64,000 nt of DNA from assembly GCF_013373865.1 (NCBI RefSeq), contig NC_050477.1, positions 7,896,869-7,960,868 of the forward strand, given 5' to 3'. Position numbers and translations under genes: made by a program. Every line of letters begins with the position of its first letter. Position 1 is the stretch's first letter. The notes below the pieces were generated by a model. That model worked only from the letters and a program-made list of their open reading frames with translations, had not been told where the DNA came from and did no database searches. Shown here in pieces: positions 1 through 14,241 of the stretch. Source of the DNA: Monomorium pharaonis. Its lineage: Eukaryota > Arthropoda > Insecta > Hymenoptera > Formicidae.

Positions 1-1843
1 AATCAATATATTTGACAAAAGTCAACGTCTTACAACAAATCTTGAGCCAAGTTTCTTTTCTATTGTGGCAGAACATGTGATTGGGTAGTAATTTTAAACA
101 TTAGGATCGAGATGTATTCTATCTCGGCGTACAATGTGAAGTATTATCGTCATTTTTTCCGCACTAGCATGAGGGCAACAACGGTATTCGCGCGAGGAAG
201 CCGCGTGTAATATCGGGCGAACTATTTTTATACGAGGCACGGGATGTGCTCTCGAAAAACGCGGCGTGGTATTCTCCAAATTCCATGCTGGCGAATCATC
301 GTTCTGACCGGTCATGCGCTATAATATACATCCGCCCGAATATTCCGTTTTCAGACGAGAATATCGGATAAAAAAATTTTGCCGTCACGGAAGAGAATTA
401 CTATTGACGGTCGAAATAAATAGACAAGATTTTTTTTTTTAATTCCCATTAAATTTTACGTTAATTTAAAAAATATAAGCATTACACTTCTACCCTGTTA
501 TAGAGATATAGTCATAGAAATTGTTACAATCATATCAGTCTGTTTTATTTTAGCTTGAGAATGTTTTTAACATGGGATAACGTGTAACTATCTCTATATG
601 CTATTACGTGTTCCCTAAAAAGTATTCCATGCGCGAGGAGTCAAGGCTTGTCAATGAAAGCGTTTATAAGGTATACGATCAAGGAACCCGCTTGATTACG
701 TAGAAGCCTGAAGATGTTTTGTACGGCGGACAAAAAGTCCCCGCAGTCACGAAATGTCACATGTTCGATCCGTGACAAGAAGCGTGACTCGACTCGACTC
801 TCTTTCTCTCTTTCTCTCTAATCGCCAGGAATTCCTCGTAAATTGAGGAAGGAACGCGCGTGTCTCGCAAGAAATCAGGATTCCTTAGACGTGTTTTATT
901 CGCGAATTGGCTCTTAGAATATTTTACGCAGCGCCAAAAGATAAAATTATGCTAATTCAAGCTTATGGCAAAGTTATAAAGCTAAAAAAATATAGAAAAG
1001 ATGAACAACTATTATAGTATTATGACTGTGTGGCAATAGATGGTGTCTTTTTACGAATAAATTTGTGAATTTTTGTCATAAACTTATTTTAAATTTCTAA
1101 TTCAATTCCACGTAACATGTACATTCGAAATAATACAAAACTTTTTGCGATTGCTGTTCGAGATAATTTTTGAATGTATTTTTTGTAACACTAAAGTAAA
1201 ATAAACATCCTATGTATATGTTTTGTTTCCATTATTAAAATCCTACTTGAACTCTAACAAGTCCGGAATAATTATATTTTTTAAGAAGTTGTTAAGTATT
1301 TGTCTTTTAAATTGTTACACGATTAAATATCAATGTGATTCATAATCTTTATCTTTTCTCATAAAAAAGAAACGATCTTACGGTACATTAATTATCTATT
1401 AATGGAATATTTATTGATTGCAATGAATGTACCTAGATTCTTATTTGATGATGCAAAAATTCGTGCATGTAGTGTCAAGTGCACTGAAAAACCTTGCGCA
1501 ATTTATCAGAATTTCACGCGAGCCACACGTCGCGAGAGGATCGCTTTGCGATTTTCCACGGTTTACGGGAAGTGACATTATTCGCGTTGCGTCGGACGGC
1601 GGGGGCTCGCGAAATTTCCAGACCCCGGGGGCTGCGTCTCGTGTAATGACGAAGTGAGGATGGCCCGACGAGAGGAACACGAGCCGAACACACCGCTTCA
1701 TTAACGAGCGGTGGAAGAAAGCCGACCGGCTGCGTGTATCTATGCGTTTAACGCGTGTAATATACACAGGCATGTTGCGCATATATTACGTTACACGTGG
1801 CGTAATATACGGATACACGCGCACGACCTCCCCGTGGACAATA

Positions 1844-1867
1844 ACGACGATGACGACGACGACGACG
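1844..1867 (+). repeat. GAC trinucleotide run
   Basis: Short imperfect GAC/GAT repeat in a CpG-rich block. Confidence 0.8.
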
Positions 1868-3768
1868 GTCGTGCGGGTAATTGCCGCCATTAGGACGTTG
1901 TACCGCAAATGACTAAATAACGAATTTATGCTTTCCTGAAATCCACGTAGAGATTCTCGTAGAGCGAGAATGCGAACGAGCTAATGGAACGTCCACGTTT
2001 AAGTTATGGGAATTAATAATTCTCGTAGCAACAATTTTAATCGCGTGTTTATTTTTTGAAGTTTCGACAGATGAGATTTAATTCGAGGATCTCCGAAAAT
2101 TTACGAAACATCTTATTGTAACATATTTTGAAGGTGGCGCTTTGCTCAAGGGTTTCGTACACTTCGTAGACATATCAAAGAAGATTAACTCCCGTAAAGT
2201 ATCCCTTCTCTTGTTTCAACGGACACGGTAAATCTCAATATCGAGCAGCGTTCACCAGAGGATGAGCAGCGCGGCGTAATGCGCGGCAGGCCGAAGGATA
2301 TCATTTCTATACTCGATACTTTGAAGCGGTTTACGCCAGAGATAAGTGAAAATTACGTAGTCCCACCCCTCCCCCTTTAGGCGAGGGGTGTTATCCGCCG
2401 TTGTTACGACCTGGTGGGCGAATGACGTGCCGTTCTATCGTTACGACGACGTCGTTCGACCTTTTTGGAGGCGCCGCGTCAGGAGGGTCCTAATCGCGCG
2501 TTTCACCGCGAACGTTGCACTTACGTCAGCGCAATCCGGCGACGGGTATCAATTTCATAGGCGACACGCTACCGCGAGCGCGCCGCGGGGATAACCCGTG
2601 CCGTAAAAGCGCCGGGAAGTTCAGCCTCGTGTTCGACCTATGCAAATCCGGCTGTATGTATTTATGCGCGTTCATCCTCGACCTCCGGCGCGCGCGAGAT
2701 GAGTCTTCAAAAGCGAGCGAGTGAACGAGCGATCGATACCCTCTAGGCACCAATAATGTCATAAAAAGATGCATTTTATTTGTATAACTTATAAGATTAT
2801 ATCATAATTATTAATTATGCATGTATGATAGAAAATTGAGTGATACGACATAGACAAATGAAAATACGACATAATGTGAACGAAGAAAATTAATTCAATA
2901 TAATTTATTAATAAATAATCAATGATGCAGAGATTAATGGAGAAAGTTAATAGTTAATAAATATAATTGAAACTTAATAAAAATGATATATTCAGCATTT
3001 ACTTGTATTTACGAAGATAATTCGCGGTCTCGAAACATCCGAATCTATTCGTGTTTAAACAACACCGTTTTCATTCTTGTGTAATATCTTGCAGTATTTA
3101 TACCTTTTTATATTCCAATGTATATGGACAGATTTTTTTTTTTTTCCATACCATTGAAATCATTTCTCTCTCTCATTGTCAGTTCACGCGAAATTCATTG
3201 GAAGGTCGTGTATTCGAGAGCTTCAACTCCGCATGTCCGCAGTGACAAGAAGACCACAACGAACATTCTTCCAAAAGAAAAAGGCCATTCTATAATTAGA
3301 CCGCGCGCGTAACAACGCGTCACGCTCGCGCGTTTAACAGGCTCAAGTTTAACTTTGCAATCCTCGTGTGTCGACGCGCCTTCATTTAATTAAAGCGACG
3401 ATTGTCGCTTAAACGCGCAGTTCCCGCGACGGCGCGGCGCGACGCTAAACGGCCGGCTAACTACTCTAATCTGATGGGACCCATGCTCAGACGGTGTGAC
3501 ATCGGCGTGTCATGTCACAGTCTCGTGACTTCGCCGGGCGACACCCGTACGGCATAGGCCGCCTGGGGGGGCCGGGACCAGTGGATCGCGCAATCCGCGC
3601 ATCAAAGCCCCGACACGCGTGCGACACGCTATGTGCCGCCCACTTCGTGTCCCGTAATTGCCAGCGACAAAACGATCGGCGTGGCGCGGCGTGGCGCGCG
3701 CGGCATAACGTGACGACAAAACGCGTTCCGTCATGCCACCGGCAGAGATAAATAGAGAGAAAGGGAAA

Positions 3769-3792
3769 GAGAGAGAGAGAGAGAGAGAGAGA
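3769..3792 (+). repeat. (GA)12 microsatellite
   Basis: Twelve GA units followed by further purine-rich sequence. Confidence 0.95.
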
Positions 3793-4189
3793 CGAGAGGG
3801 AGAGGGTTGAAGAGAAAGAGAACGCGAGCGCGTCATGCCGACGAATTAAATCGCGGAGCGACGGCAGAGACGGCCGCGGAATTCTGCGCGTCACGTTTCA
3901 TTACGTTCGCCCAAGTCTGAGGACAATTTACGCCCGACAAAAAGCCGCTCTCTTGGCTCTCGTCCCGCTCTTATCCGTCTGGATACTCCGGAGTCGTTCA
4001 TTTGTCGCTTATTCCACTTTCTTCCCCCATTATCACCTCATCACGCGTCTTCTCGTATTTTGAATTTTAATTCTTGATGATCAAACCTTTTTTTTGAAAT
4101 ATCTAATCTATTACATCATTTTTATTATGTTAATTTCAAATATTTAGCAATATCTAGAAAGAATCTAAAATTATAGAATTGAGCCTCAA

Positions 4190-4410
4190 TTTTAAGCTTC
4201 CGGAACTGACGTCAAAATTTGGAACACAATTATTGAATCTATGAAAATCAATTATTTAATTTATGGTGACTAAAAGGTTGGCTAACAAATTTCAAAAAAA
4301 TAAAAAGACGTAACTCATATACAATAAAAATTTTGATAACAATAATTTATAAGATTTATAATTGACGGTAGATTCAATAGATCCATCATCAATTCCGGAA
4401 GGTTAATTGA
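4190..4410. repeat. Diverged inverted repeat (old hairpin element)
   Basis: The left arm at 4192-4211 (TTAAGCTTCCGGAACTGACG) is matched in inverse at 4387-4406 with few changes. Going inward, TATTGAATCTA at 4231-4241 is matched by TAGATTCAATA at 4369-4379, and TCAATTAT near 4248-4255 by ATAATTGA near 4357-4365. Three collinear inverted blocks in AT-rich DNA suggest a decayed palindromic transposon rather than chance. Confidence 0.55.
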
Positions 4411-7400
4411 TAATTTATTTTAATTTCGAGTTCGAAAAGCTAATTAACATCATGTTGAACACCACGCAGATTCTGATATCTTCTCCAAAATTGTAGGAAA
4501 CTGTACGTCGGATTAAATGTACCGAATGAATACAATTTCTGACAAATGTACTCGTTATTTCGCTTAATTGATTCTTTATTGGCCGTGTATGTGATTAAAT
4601 ACAGCTAGCTGAATTTTATACGTACATATATAGAGATGAAACACGTCGATACCAGTCGTGATAATCATCGTAGCATTCAGCGCGCTAAGATATCGCCTAA
4701 CGCGCGATGTTCCTCAACGAATGAATTTCTCTCGATAAATGCCGCGACATACGTAAACATGTTTTATCTTACGTACGTAAGTCGGTTCGACGCGCGGTTA
4801 CGCCAACGGTGTCCGCGCGGATCCGCATTCAGGCGCAGTCGCTCGCGGGAAAAGACGCTGGAAAATAGACAGGTTGACGCGTCTCGCCGCGAAACATTGT
4901 AATTATTATCGCGCGGCGCGACTTGCGGCAGGCATACGAGAAAATTCATAAGCGCCAACGTGTCAAGCGTGCTTCGCCTCGCGGCTTCACCTCGCGCTTC
5001 ATCCATGCGAACCGCGATCGAAGTAAATATTCGTCTCTCCGCGCGTGAATCAAGGGTTCGCTTAGAAGTCCTCGCGAAAAGCACTCGACCGATTTCGCAT
5101 TAATAACGAGTAGTAACGGAAATGAGACTTACAATTAGACTCGTATTAGAAACGTAGACTTATGCAACAGCAATTATGTCTTATTAATCGTAATCAAGTA
5201 GGAAATTCTTCAACAACACTCGTATCTTCTTCAACAACAAATAATGCATTTGCATACATATGTAGCGGAAAGCTGTTAAATCCGAACCACTCATGTTTTT
5301 TTATTATATTTCCCACTTGATACTGGTTTGTAAATAAACATTGAAAATTACAGCTTGATGTTTCTCCTACTGCAATGATTAACCTTCAACAGTAACAAGT
5401 GTTTTTGCAGCATACTCCAATTGCGGTCGCCTAAATCATTCCTGTAAAGTCTTCTGAATTGTATCACCACTTATAAAAAATATTGAATTTATAAATTTAA
5501 ATAATTTATAAAGTTAAAAATATAAGGAATTATTAATCGACATGTATTATAATAATTTATCAAAAAGGGAAATTTCTAACACTTAATAATAATAAAAAGA
5601 TAATAACTTCAAAATAAAACTAGCTTGAATTTATTTTTGGAATTGACATATTTTTATTTATATTGTTAGTTTTTATCAGTAACATCCATTAGTCTTACAT
5701 TAATATCACATTTATTGTAATAAAATTTATGGTGGTGCAATTTAGGAACCTTTATAGATTTTATAAAAATATTAATCTTTATAATAATTAAAAGTATATA
5801 TAATAAATATAAAATATTTTACAATAAACTTTTTATGAAAATATGCAAATTCAGTATAAAATTACACAATTACATTATTATCAGTTATATTTAATTAAAA
5901 TTCATAAACAATTAACATCATTTTTATCTGATTCTTTAAAATGTGTTAGCATGCAAAACGATGTTGAATATTTATTTTTAGCATCTACTCATTTATTACT
6001 TATTTCATGTTTTTGTTGTTAAATGTTGATTGTATTGAGTAAAAGTATAAAATATTGCTAACGTACGACTTGATACGATAAGCGACCGGTATGGTTTAGC
6101 ATCTCTCCCCTATGTAAATTATGCGTACATATACGATATATATTCTGTAAAACTATTCGCCGTAAAAAGTCGGCTTTTGTTCCTTAGATCTTTCCTTTTC
6201 ATTATTTTCTCTTGCTTCCCCTCTTTCCCCGGTTTTGTATATCTTTCTTCTTGGAGGATTTTCTTTGATTGTAGATTACAACTAACTATTTTCTCTATTT
6301 TTCTCCTTCGTCAAAGAATAAAGAATGTTTTCTTTGTCTACATTTCGCGGAATTGACTCGAAATTTGCCGTACAACTCGCTAATAAATTTTTCCGAACGA
6401 CTGATTATACACATTTAGCATTAAACCAAGAAAACGCGTCTTATTCTAAAGCGACCGCCCTAACAGCGTAATTGCAGGTCACCATTTTTCTGAAAGAAAG
6501 GAGGGGTATCCGCCAAGACTGACTCCTCTCGACCTATCGACTAAAGGTGCATTACACCGTCCCCTTCGGTCGTCGCATAGCGGTGCCTTAAATAAGAAAT
6601 ACGCTAATATCGTATTGCGAGCAAGGAAACGCCGATGGCAATGGCAATTCGCGGTAGGGAAAACTCGTTGGCGTTTCTCCCTCGCGCACGTGTCTTTATT
6701 TGTTATTTTATGCGAAGCGGTGTTCGATACTGTGTGTCGCAGTACGCATGTCGCGCAAGGCAGTTCCAAACCGTTTAAGAAGGCGTATACATTATGGACA
6801 TGACAATATTATATTCTAGACATGACGTTTAGAGAAATGGCGTTGAAGAAAACCTTCGTTCCACATGGAATTAAATATTTAGAACGACAGCAAAAGAACT
6901 GAACGCAACAATAAGTCCGAACAAAAACCTTAAAGAAACGAATATGTGAAAAAACCGCGACTCAAGGATGTGTATTAACGCGAGATAAAGATATTTGCGC
7001 TTCTCTCTTCGAACGCACATCTCCGATAACTAATTGCAAGCGCGTCGTATCGCGTGGGCGTGTACGACGAGCGTGTATCTCGTGTAACGAACATCGAGGA
7101 CGACCCTTCGCGAGGACGTCGCTCCTGCCACGGTTTTTAAAGATGTCAGCCGCCGGTTCCCCGGTCTCAATTAATTGTGCGCACGAATTATACGCGCGGG
7201 ACAATGCTATCGGGGAATCTCGCGAAACCCCTGTGGGGCACGACCGACGCGACCACACGCAGCACGCATTAATTCCTCTATTACGGGGCATTGTGGGCCC
7301 CGCGTGTACCTACCTATCTACCTACCCGACGTACGCGTTATTGCGTACACACCGCGTGCACGCCCACGAACGTGAGATATCGGATATCCGAATCCGCGAT

Positions 7401-8640
7401 CGTTACAGCAATCTTGACGAGTTGTCTCCTCGTCGTTATTACGAAGGATTAAAAATTGGAAAAAGAACGAAAGGCGAAAAAAATGTTTATCTGCGCAAAA
7501 GGTTTCAAAGTAATTGGTTTTTACATGAGAATAGGTATTTGCGTACCGCATTTCTGCGGGGGAGAAAGAAATAATTACGATGCAGCAACAATGCGGCGCG
7601 CGAGCCGAGCAGTGACCGGTACACCGCAATTCGGCCATTATTGCGAGAGTCATTTTACGACACAATGGTGGAAAATCCGCCCGTAACTCATTCTAATGGC
7701 GATATTACAATCGGCCGCGGTCCATCATGAATAACACCGCGCAACGATGTTGTCGAATATCGAACCGATGCGACGTCATTGTAACCCCGCCGCTAACGAG
7801 CCGGCCTCATTGTTATCTCATCGAGTTTCCCGATAACCAATGTGATCTCAATAGGCGCGCACTATCCTCAAAACTCCGTTTCGTCGATTCCGCGGGCAAG
7901 GGCGGCTGAATCAATTCGGCGCGTATTAATAAACGTCGGAATTCTCGACGCGAAATAATGTGCACCGAGAACAAAATACATTTTACTCATATATACGAAT
8001 GTTCGCGACTCACGATTTGACTTTCGTGATCATTAATTTTCGCGTCTCTCATATTTGTAATTGATCTACACACAATTCTCGAGGCTGACTTTTTCATTTG
8101 CACGTGCTTAAGTAAGCTAAATTTCTAAATTACAACCAATTCCCAATTTAATAATTTCGATTTCGCAGTTTGACAATTTGGCCGAGCGTTGCATATTACT
8201 GTTCTCTATGAGATCTCCAAAATTTTGCACGTCTGCGAGATGTGGACGACGCGATCGTGCAAGTGCTGACTACCTGTTGAGAGAGGATCGCGAGAGAAGA
8301 AGCGCAAACGCAGGGAGAACGGCAGAAGAGAACCCAATTAAAGCGCCGAACGCGTCCTAATTAACTCCTCAATTACACGGTTTCCCCTCTGATTTCGGGC
8401 AAACAAAGAAGGCGGGCCAGTTACCGGAGAGCAGGGTCACCAAAGAGTATATTTCCCCGCCACCCTCGACAAACCCTCTGCCCTCCCTCTTGGACCTCAC
8501 GCTTGACGACTTGCCGTGTTCCACCCCGCTGATACCTTTCCGCACGTCAGCCCCTTCCGTCCTTCTTGTCCCCCTGAGGCTCTAGGTACACATTATAATT
8601 GCGCATATTAAAATGGCGTCACGACTGCGCCATCCATCTA

Positions 8641-8665
8641 GCCAGCCAGCCAGCCAGCCAGCCAG
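8641..8665 (+). repeat. (CAGC)n microsatellite
   Basis: About six tetranucleotide units. Confidence 0.95.
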
Positions 8666-9128
8666 TAAACCAGCCATCTTTAATCAATAATGGAGCATCA
8701 GGGACCATGACAACAGATACCCTTTCCCGGGGTTTCCGTCTCGTGGACCCTGCCTCCCCCTCCGTTGGCTTCTACCCCTAGGCAAGGGTTGGCAGTCTTC
8801 CTCCTCGGGTTCGGATACGATCGCGTCGTGTTACGTTCCTCGACTCACCTTACCTTTCCACCTCGTCCATCAAAGGTCCATGTAACTTGATGAAATAATC
8901 CCGTCTTTGAATGTCCTCCTAGAGGGAGCAGTACGTTGCTGAAACTGAGGTCTGTTTCTCCGTCAAGCGTATAATATATATTGTTACGGTACTTTGTAGA
9001 CACTTTGTAAATTCGTATTTTATCTTGTTTTTTCCCATAATATCATAAATGCAATGTTCCCAAAGATACTTCTCGAATGAATTATCCACTTTCCCCTTTC
9101 TCGATTCCCGTTGCGAACTTTCCCACAG

Positions 9129-9165
9129 AAGCAGCACGCTCGACTATTTGCCAGACGAGGAGAAG
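9129..9165 (+). other. Doubtful plus-strand micro-exon
   Basis: Acceptor-like CTTTCCCACAG and donor-like GAAG|GTAACT enclose 37 bases. One frame reads SSTLDYLPDEEK. Such pairs arise by chance in 64 kb, and no partner exon is visible. Confidence 0.1.
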
Positions 9166-11939
9166 GTAACTGACGAATTAACTTTGCGGAAAATCATCGC
9201 GATGGAAAAGAGGGGTCGTCGCATTTCGCGTGCGAGAAGAAAGATACGCAGTATGGCCTTCACAATGAAATATTGAAGCACCGGTAACAGTTGTTGATTC
9301 TGTCGTATTACCGTAATAGAGGAATGTAAATACGTGAGCGAGGGGGACACGCGAGTATACGCGCGCAGGCCAGCCGATCGTGGAGCAAAGAGCCCCGACG
9401 CCGGTGGAGAGGAGCTTTCCAAGCGGAACGTTGCACGGCAGGCACGTGCGAAACGTACACGCGTTTCCTCGCACGCACCATCGCCGTACGCACAGCCGAT
9501 CTCCATATCTGTATACGTATATATAGTTAATGTATATAGGTGCGCGCACGTGTGTCGCGTGCTAAGCTCTTGCGTGTCCAGGGCCATCGATCGACCGTCA
9601 AGCCATACGCACCTGTCAACGTGTCATTATACATCCGGTACTTCGGTTTTGTGCGCCGTGACACTCGTGAAAATGACGGTTTCGGCTGACGGCGTGGGGA
9701 TATATTACACGGCCTATTCACGCGACGCCAATAATGGCCGGGATTGCAATAGAAAGCCGCGCATTTCGCCCTTGGGCCGGATTCAATCTGTTGTTGAGCC
9801 ATTTAAGGCCCACTTTCGCTCGTCATTGTGTGTCTGACGACGTTCGCCGTTATTATGACACAGGAACATCGTGGCTCAAGAGGAATCCAAAATACGCGTG
9901 TACATTGTCCCATTGAAAGCGCGTTTATTTTCGTCAAATGATCAAATATTGTTATAGAAAAATTTCACATATTATTACATGTAAAACAGCTTTTTCTATC
10001 AGCCGTTTATTTTCTAAAACTAATTTATATTTCATAAAATTGCAATACCCAACATAATTGTTACACTCGTTTAATTAGCGTTGTAGAAACAAACGCGTGT
10101 CCAGTAAATCCGTGTTGTAAGATTGTTACAACAAGATTGATATTTTGAACGAGGGAGAACGGTGAGTAATTTGTTTTCATGCGCGCAATATTTCGTCTCT
10201 TCTGTTTCTAAGTCGCGAGAACGATAAACGTCGATTGTGCAGCTTGCGGGCTATTGAAAAAGTAATACGCGTGGTATCCAACGGCGATGCGGCCGAACGA
10301 GTCAATCGGATGAATCCAGCGGCGCGGCTCGTGCACCAGGCAGGGGGATACGAAATTAATAGTGTCTATGCGCGGGAACAAGACGAGAGCGAGGGCATTA
10401 TCGTCCCTCGTTTGGGCATTGGGAGCGTGTAAAGGCATGATGCAGAGCCGGGGCGGCCGCGGTCCAGCTCAAAGCGACGATCCACCATTGCCGGACACGC
10501 CGGGGGCGCAACAGCTTGATACATCGTTACACGTTGTTCCTTCCATGTGCCCTTCTGCTACATCTCCCCCTTTTCATTCCCTTTCTCCTCCTCCCCCGCC
10601 TCCCCCCCGTTCCTCCTCTGTCTCCGTTTACCCTGACCATCGTCAGGCCCCATCCCGCTGTCTCGTTCTCTTGTATCGGTGCACCGTTGTTCCTCCGGAC
10701 ACCCCCTGCTCGAACTAAACCCATACCAAAGCCGACGCCGACGCGGCGCTCTAATACGATCTCACGATGGACGGCACCGTGCGAGCCGTAAAGCTCGGTT
10801 TACCGAGACAAGGCAGCCGCCTACGCGACTACGAGCCGGTCTTTAAATCGCGCCACACCGCGCCGCGCCGGTACATCGCGTAAAAGCCCGGTGCCCGCGT
10901 TATGCACTTTGCGCCAAGATCCAGTCGAGAGGACCACGGGGATTCATCTTAACCATACGTTGCACGATATTTTATTTTTAAGTAATTTAATATTTTCGCA
11001 TGTAAAGAGTTATTATGCGACTTTAAGGTGTTACAAACGTTGCCTTTCATCACGCCACATGTAGTACATTATGCGCGTGAGATTCTTCTATGTTTACCTC
11101 TCTCGGTACAAAATACGATTGCGTAACGCGTACCGAGATGTACGTGCGTGACTACATATTGAAGAATTTTTTGGTAGCGAGGAATGTCGCGCGTAGAACC
11201 GGTTGCCGGAGAACCCCCATCGAACGGTAGTCACGAGATGTTACGAGAAAGAAAGAGAGATAAGGAGAAAGAGAGAAGATACGCGAGAAGAGAACGGTGA
11301 CACGGGCCACGTATCTATTCAGAAAATATACGAGACAGCGAACGGAGACTGCCGCGAAGTTAAAGGCGATCGTGCACACGGAATGATCCGCGGGTTCCGT
11401 AATACACGCACATTGAAGCTCGCAGCAGGTTACGGGAAGTGAGAAGATAGAGGAATCTACCCGAATAAAACTGAATTTCGTCATTAATACACGTTTATGT
11501 GCCATTGCCAATTTTGATTTTTGCTCAGTCGTCAAAAAAAAAAAAAATGTCACTTTCAATAAAAAAAACTATCGTTTAATTGTGTAAAAAATTCCGAATT
11601 AACTTGTACTTGGTTAATTTTTAACTTGATAAAATATTGCATGTATTGTAACATATGTTGCGTGATAAATAATAAATATGTATAATAATCTGCGCACAGT
11701 AATTACCGGTCGCCGGTCTCTCGGCCGGCGACTTAAAAACGCGTTTGAGGAGCGAGCTGCGGACGTGAGGAATTATAAATTCCCGGACATCGAGCAACAA
11801 AGATGTAGCCGATAGGATACATCGCCGGGCCTGGGGTCAAGATGGAGCACGCGCGCGGAGTTATGTGAACACGACTTTAAAGCGCCCAGGGTCGCAGGGA
11901 CATCGAAGACGTGCCGCTGCTCGCTGCTTTATGGAGGCA

Positions 11940-11953
11940 TCAATTACTTTAAT
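11940..11953 (+). promoter_or_regulatory. Repeated word TCAATTACTTTAAT, copy 1
   Basis: An identical 14-base word recurs at 12770-12783, also in a CpG-rich non-coding block. It contains ATTA and TAAT cores of the homeodomain type. A regulatory role is inference. Confidence 0.25.
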
Positions 11954-12769
11954 ATTCGCGGCCGTAACACCCCGGTGCAAACGGTGCACGCGCTGCAGCA
12001 CATAGTCGGCGCGCGCTATTGCGGGTCGCGGTAGGTGTCAGCGGTCGTAAAGTCAGCGGCGGCGCGGCCGAATGGCGTTTTCGAGCATCCTCGGCATCCT
12101 TTCGTAGCGTAATCGGCGTGACGATGCCCGCGCGCGGAAACCCGTCGAATTATAACGTTCACCGTGACAGAGAGAAGGAGAGAAGTTGCGCATTTTAACG
12201 GCGCAATAATCGAACGGGGCCTCCTCGTTATGGAGATCGCGCTCGAGTTTACCGGGTATACTCGTATATACGTAAGGATCTATTACGGCGCAGGAAAGAC
12301 GCAGCGAGATATCTGAGAGGTGATCTCGGCACCGAACACCGAGCGGTGAAAGATAGCCGCGCGCAGCCTATCCCAGGCGAATTCTCTTCTGTTCTCACGG
12401 AAAGGACACGTGTTTCGGCGTCGACACGCCCGTGACGATGCCGCTTTCGTGCGTCGCGGGTAAAACCGATATTATCGATTCACGGCGATCATCGAGGTAA
12501 TTGCAGCGTTCGACCCCGGCCAGTGCGCGGAACGATGATGAATGGGTGTCGTTGAATGGCGGAAGAGAAAAGAGATCGGCTCTCGGAATTACGAAAGCCG
12601 GGGGAATGGCGTTCTAATGTAAATTGCGACTCGCAGCGGCGGCGGCGGCGGCGTTTAATCGATCGTTTGAGCGTACACTGAGGTCAAGACTGGACGCTCA
12701 TTGAAGCGACGTTGAGTGGTGTCGTCGGGGTCGGTCAACAAGAAGCGTATCTATCTCCTATGAGCGGCG

Positions 12770-12783
12770 TCAATTACTTTAAT
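12770..12783 (+). promoter_or_regulatory. Repeated word TCAATTACTTTAAT, copy 2
   Basis: The same 14 bases as at 11940-11953, same orientation, 830 bases apart. Both copies follow a G-rich GGC context (GAGGCATCAA and GCGGCGTCAA). Confidence 0.25.
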
Positions 12784-14200
12784 GGCAGGCGATCATAATG
12801 CCTGCGATGGCTGAGCCAGTGTCAGCGCTTATAATATACATATAGCGGCGGCCAATAAGCGGCTATATTCCAAGAGTGTCTCTTTGTAATGTACTCGCGA
12901 GGTCGTAACGTATCGTCACGATTATAATGAGGCTGGCCGTGCTCGAGCTCGCGTGTATATTCAAGTGATAAGGTCATAAAGAGCAACGTTATAATAATTT
13001 TGTGTCTCACTTGTGCCGATTAATATTACAAGTCCCGTAAAAAACATATATGATTATCATATTGTTGTATATTTTTAGTTGATACTTATCAATCGGGAAT
13101 CTCTCGTCGTCAAACTGTGCCCAGAGCTGCGCATGCAGCCGTATAATCTCGCTGAGCGTAACGGCGCATCTACAATACTTACGTCGCTGGGAGCAATTAC
13201 TAATGATACGTAATGCTAATCAAAGCCAATCAAAGCGTCGAGCATGTCACAGAGATGCACGGAGGGAGGATAATAAGCACGTGACAGTAAATGTCAACTA
13301 AAGATGTTTCATAACAGACAAATATTCACGCACACAAATTGCTGTTTATTTTGCAACGTTGCATTACCTCCGTTCAGACCTTTGACTAGATATTTATGGA
13401 TTGCTAGTGGCTACGCGCTCAGATCTGCGTCTCACGATCCTCGCATTACGGCGATAGGAAAACATGCATACTTCTATTTTATGTCCTTCATGCGATTTAA
13501 TTAGGATTCCTGAGTCAAAATTTGAAAGTTTAAAGATGTCATTAAATATATTGCACATTTGATGCACATCCGATAAAAAAAGTGATCTATTATATATATT
13601 ATATATGTACATATACTGACGATGCATAGCTGCATTCAAAGGTCAAGATAACGTATCACAAAATTGAACTTTAATTTATAATTGAATAAAAGTAATAAAA
13701 CTTTAATTTATAAAGAAAAACAATTCTTTCCGCTGTTTATAGCAGTAATACTATTATTTGGCTGTCAAATTACAATTTAATTAATTAATTAGTTAAAAAC
13801 ACATTAATGTTCCTAGTGTAATTAACATTAGGATATATCTCGACTATCAAAGCAGGAGACATTTTATGTTCGTCGACGCGATGGAGGGTGATTCAAAGCG
13901 AGTCATGAGAAACTGTTCTCGGCAATTTATTATATTATATAGGTATTGCTAACGAATGCAACATTGTCCCTCCGGCGAACGATTCTACGGCTTGCGTCAA
14001 CTGTTAACAATACAGTGTGCTCTCGCGGATTTCGTATCCTGTTTGGAAACACGCAGGTGCGCCGCGATATCAATGTACTCTATTAATCGTAGGGGGAAAA
14101 ATTGTATATTCCCCGCCCGATTCTACGATGCTTATGACATTTACAAAGTCCCACCGCGATCGACGATGCAAGAAACGGTGTTATGTAATCGAGAAAAAGA

Positions 14201-14202
<2 letters not shown>

Positions 14203-14241
<39 letters not shown>
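14203..14241 (+). repeat. (TC)n microsatellite
   Basis: TC run with one TTT interruption. Confidence 0.95.

Larger units (their letters stand above)
1..8900. other. No gene supported; alternating AT-rich and CpG-rich DNA
   Basis: AT-rich: 1-1400, 2760-3100, 4050-4650, 5150-6450. CpG-rich: about 1.5-2.7, 3.3-4.0 and 7.0-8.9 kb. Open frames are short, lack paired splice signals and overlap on opposite strands. The only structures I can name are the inverted repeat near 4.2-4.4 kb and the listed microsatellites. Confidence 0.6.

Noticed and set aside
3495..3519. TGTGACAT / ATGTCACA inverted pair
   Set aside because: Eight-base stem only; expected by chance at this window size.
10440..10720. 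Proline-rich plus-strand frame that looks like a regulator segment
   Set aside because: The Pro run comes from a C/T-rich tract and no splice signals or start context support it.
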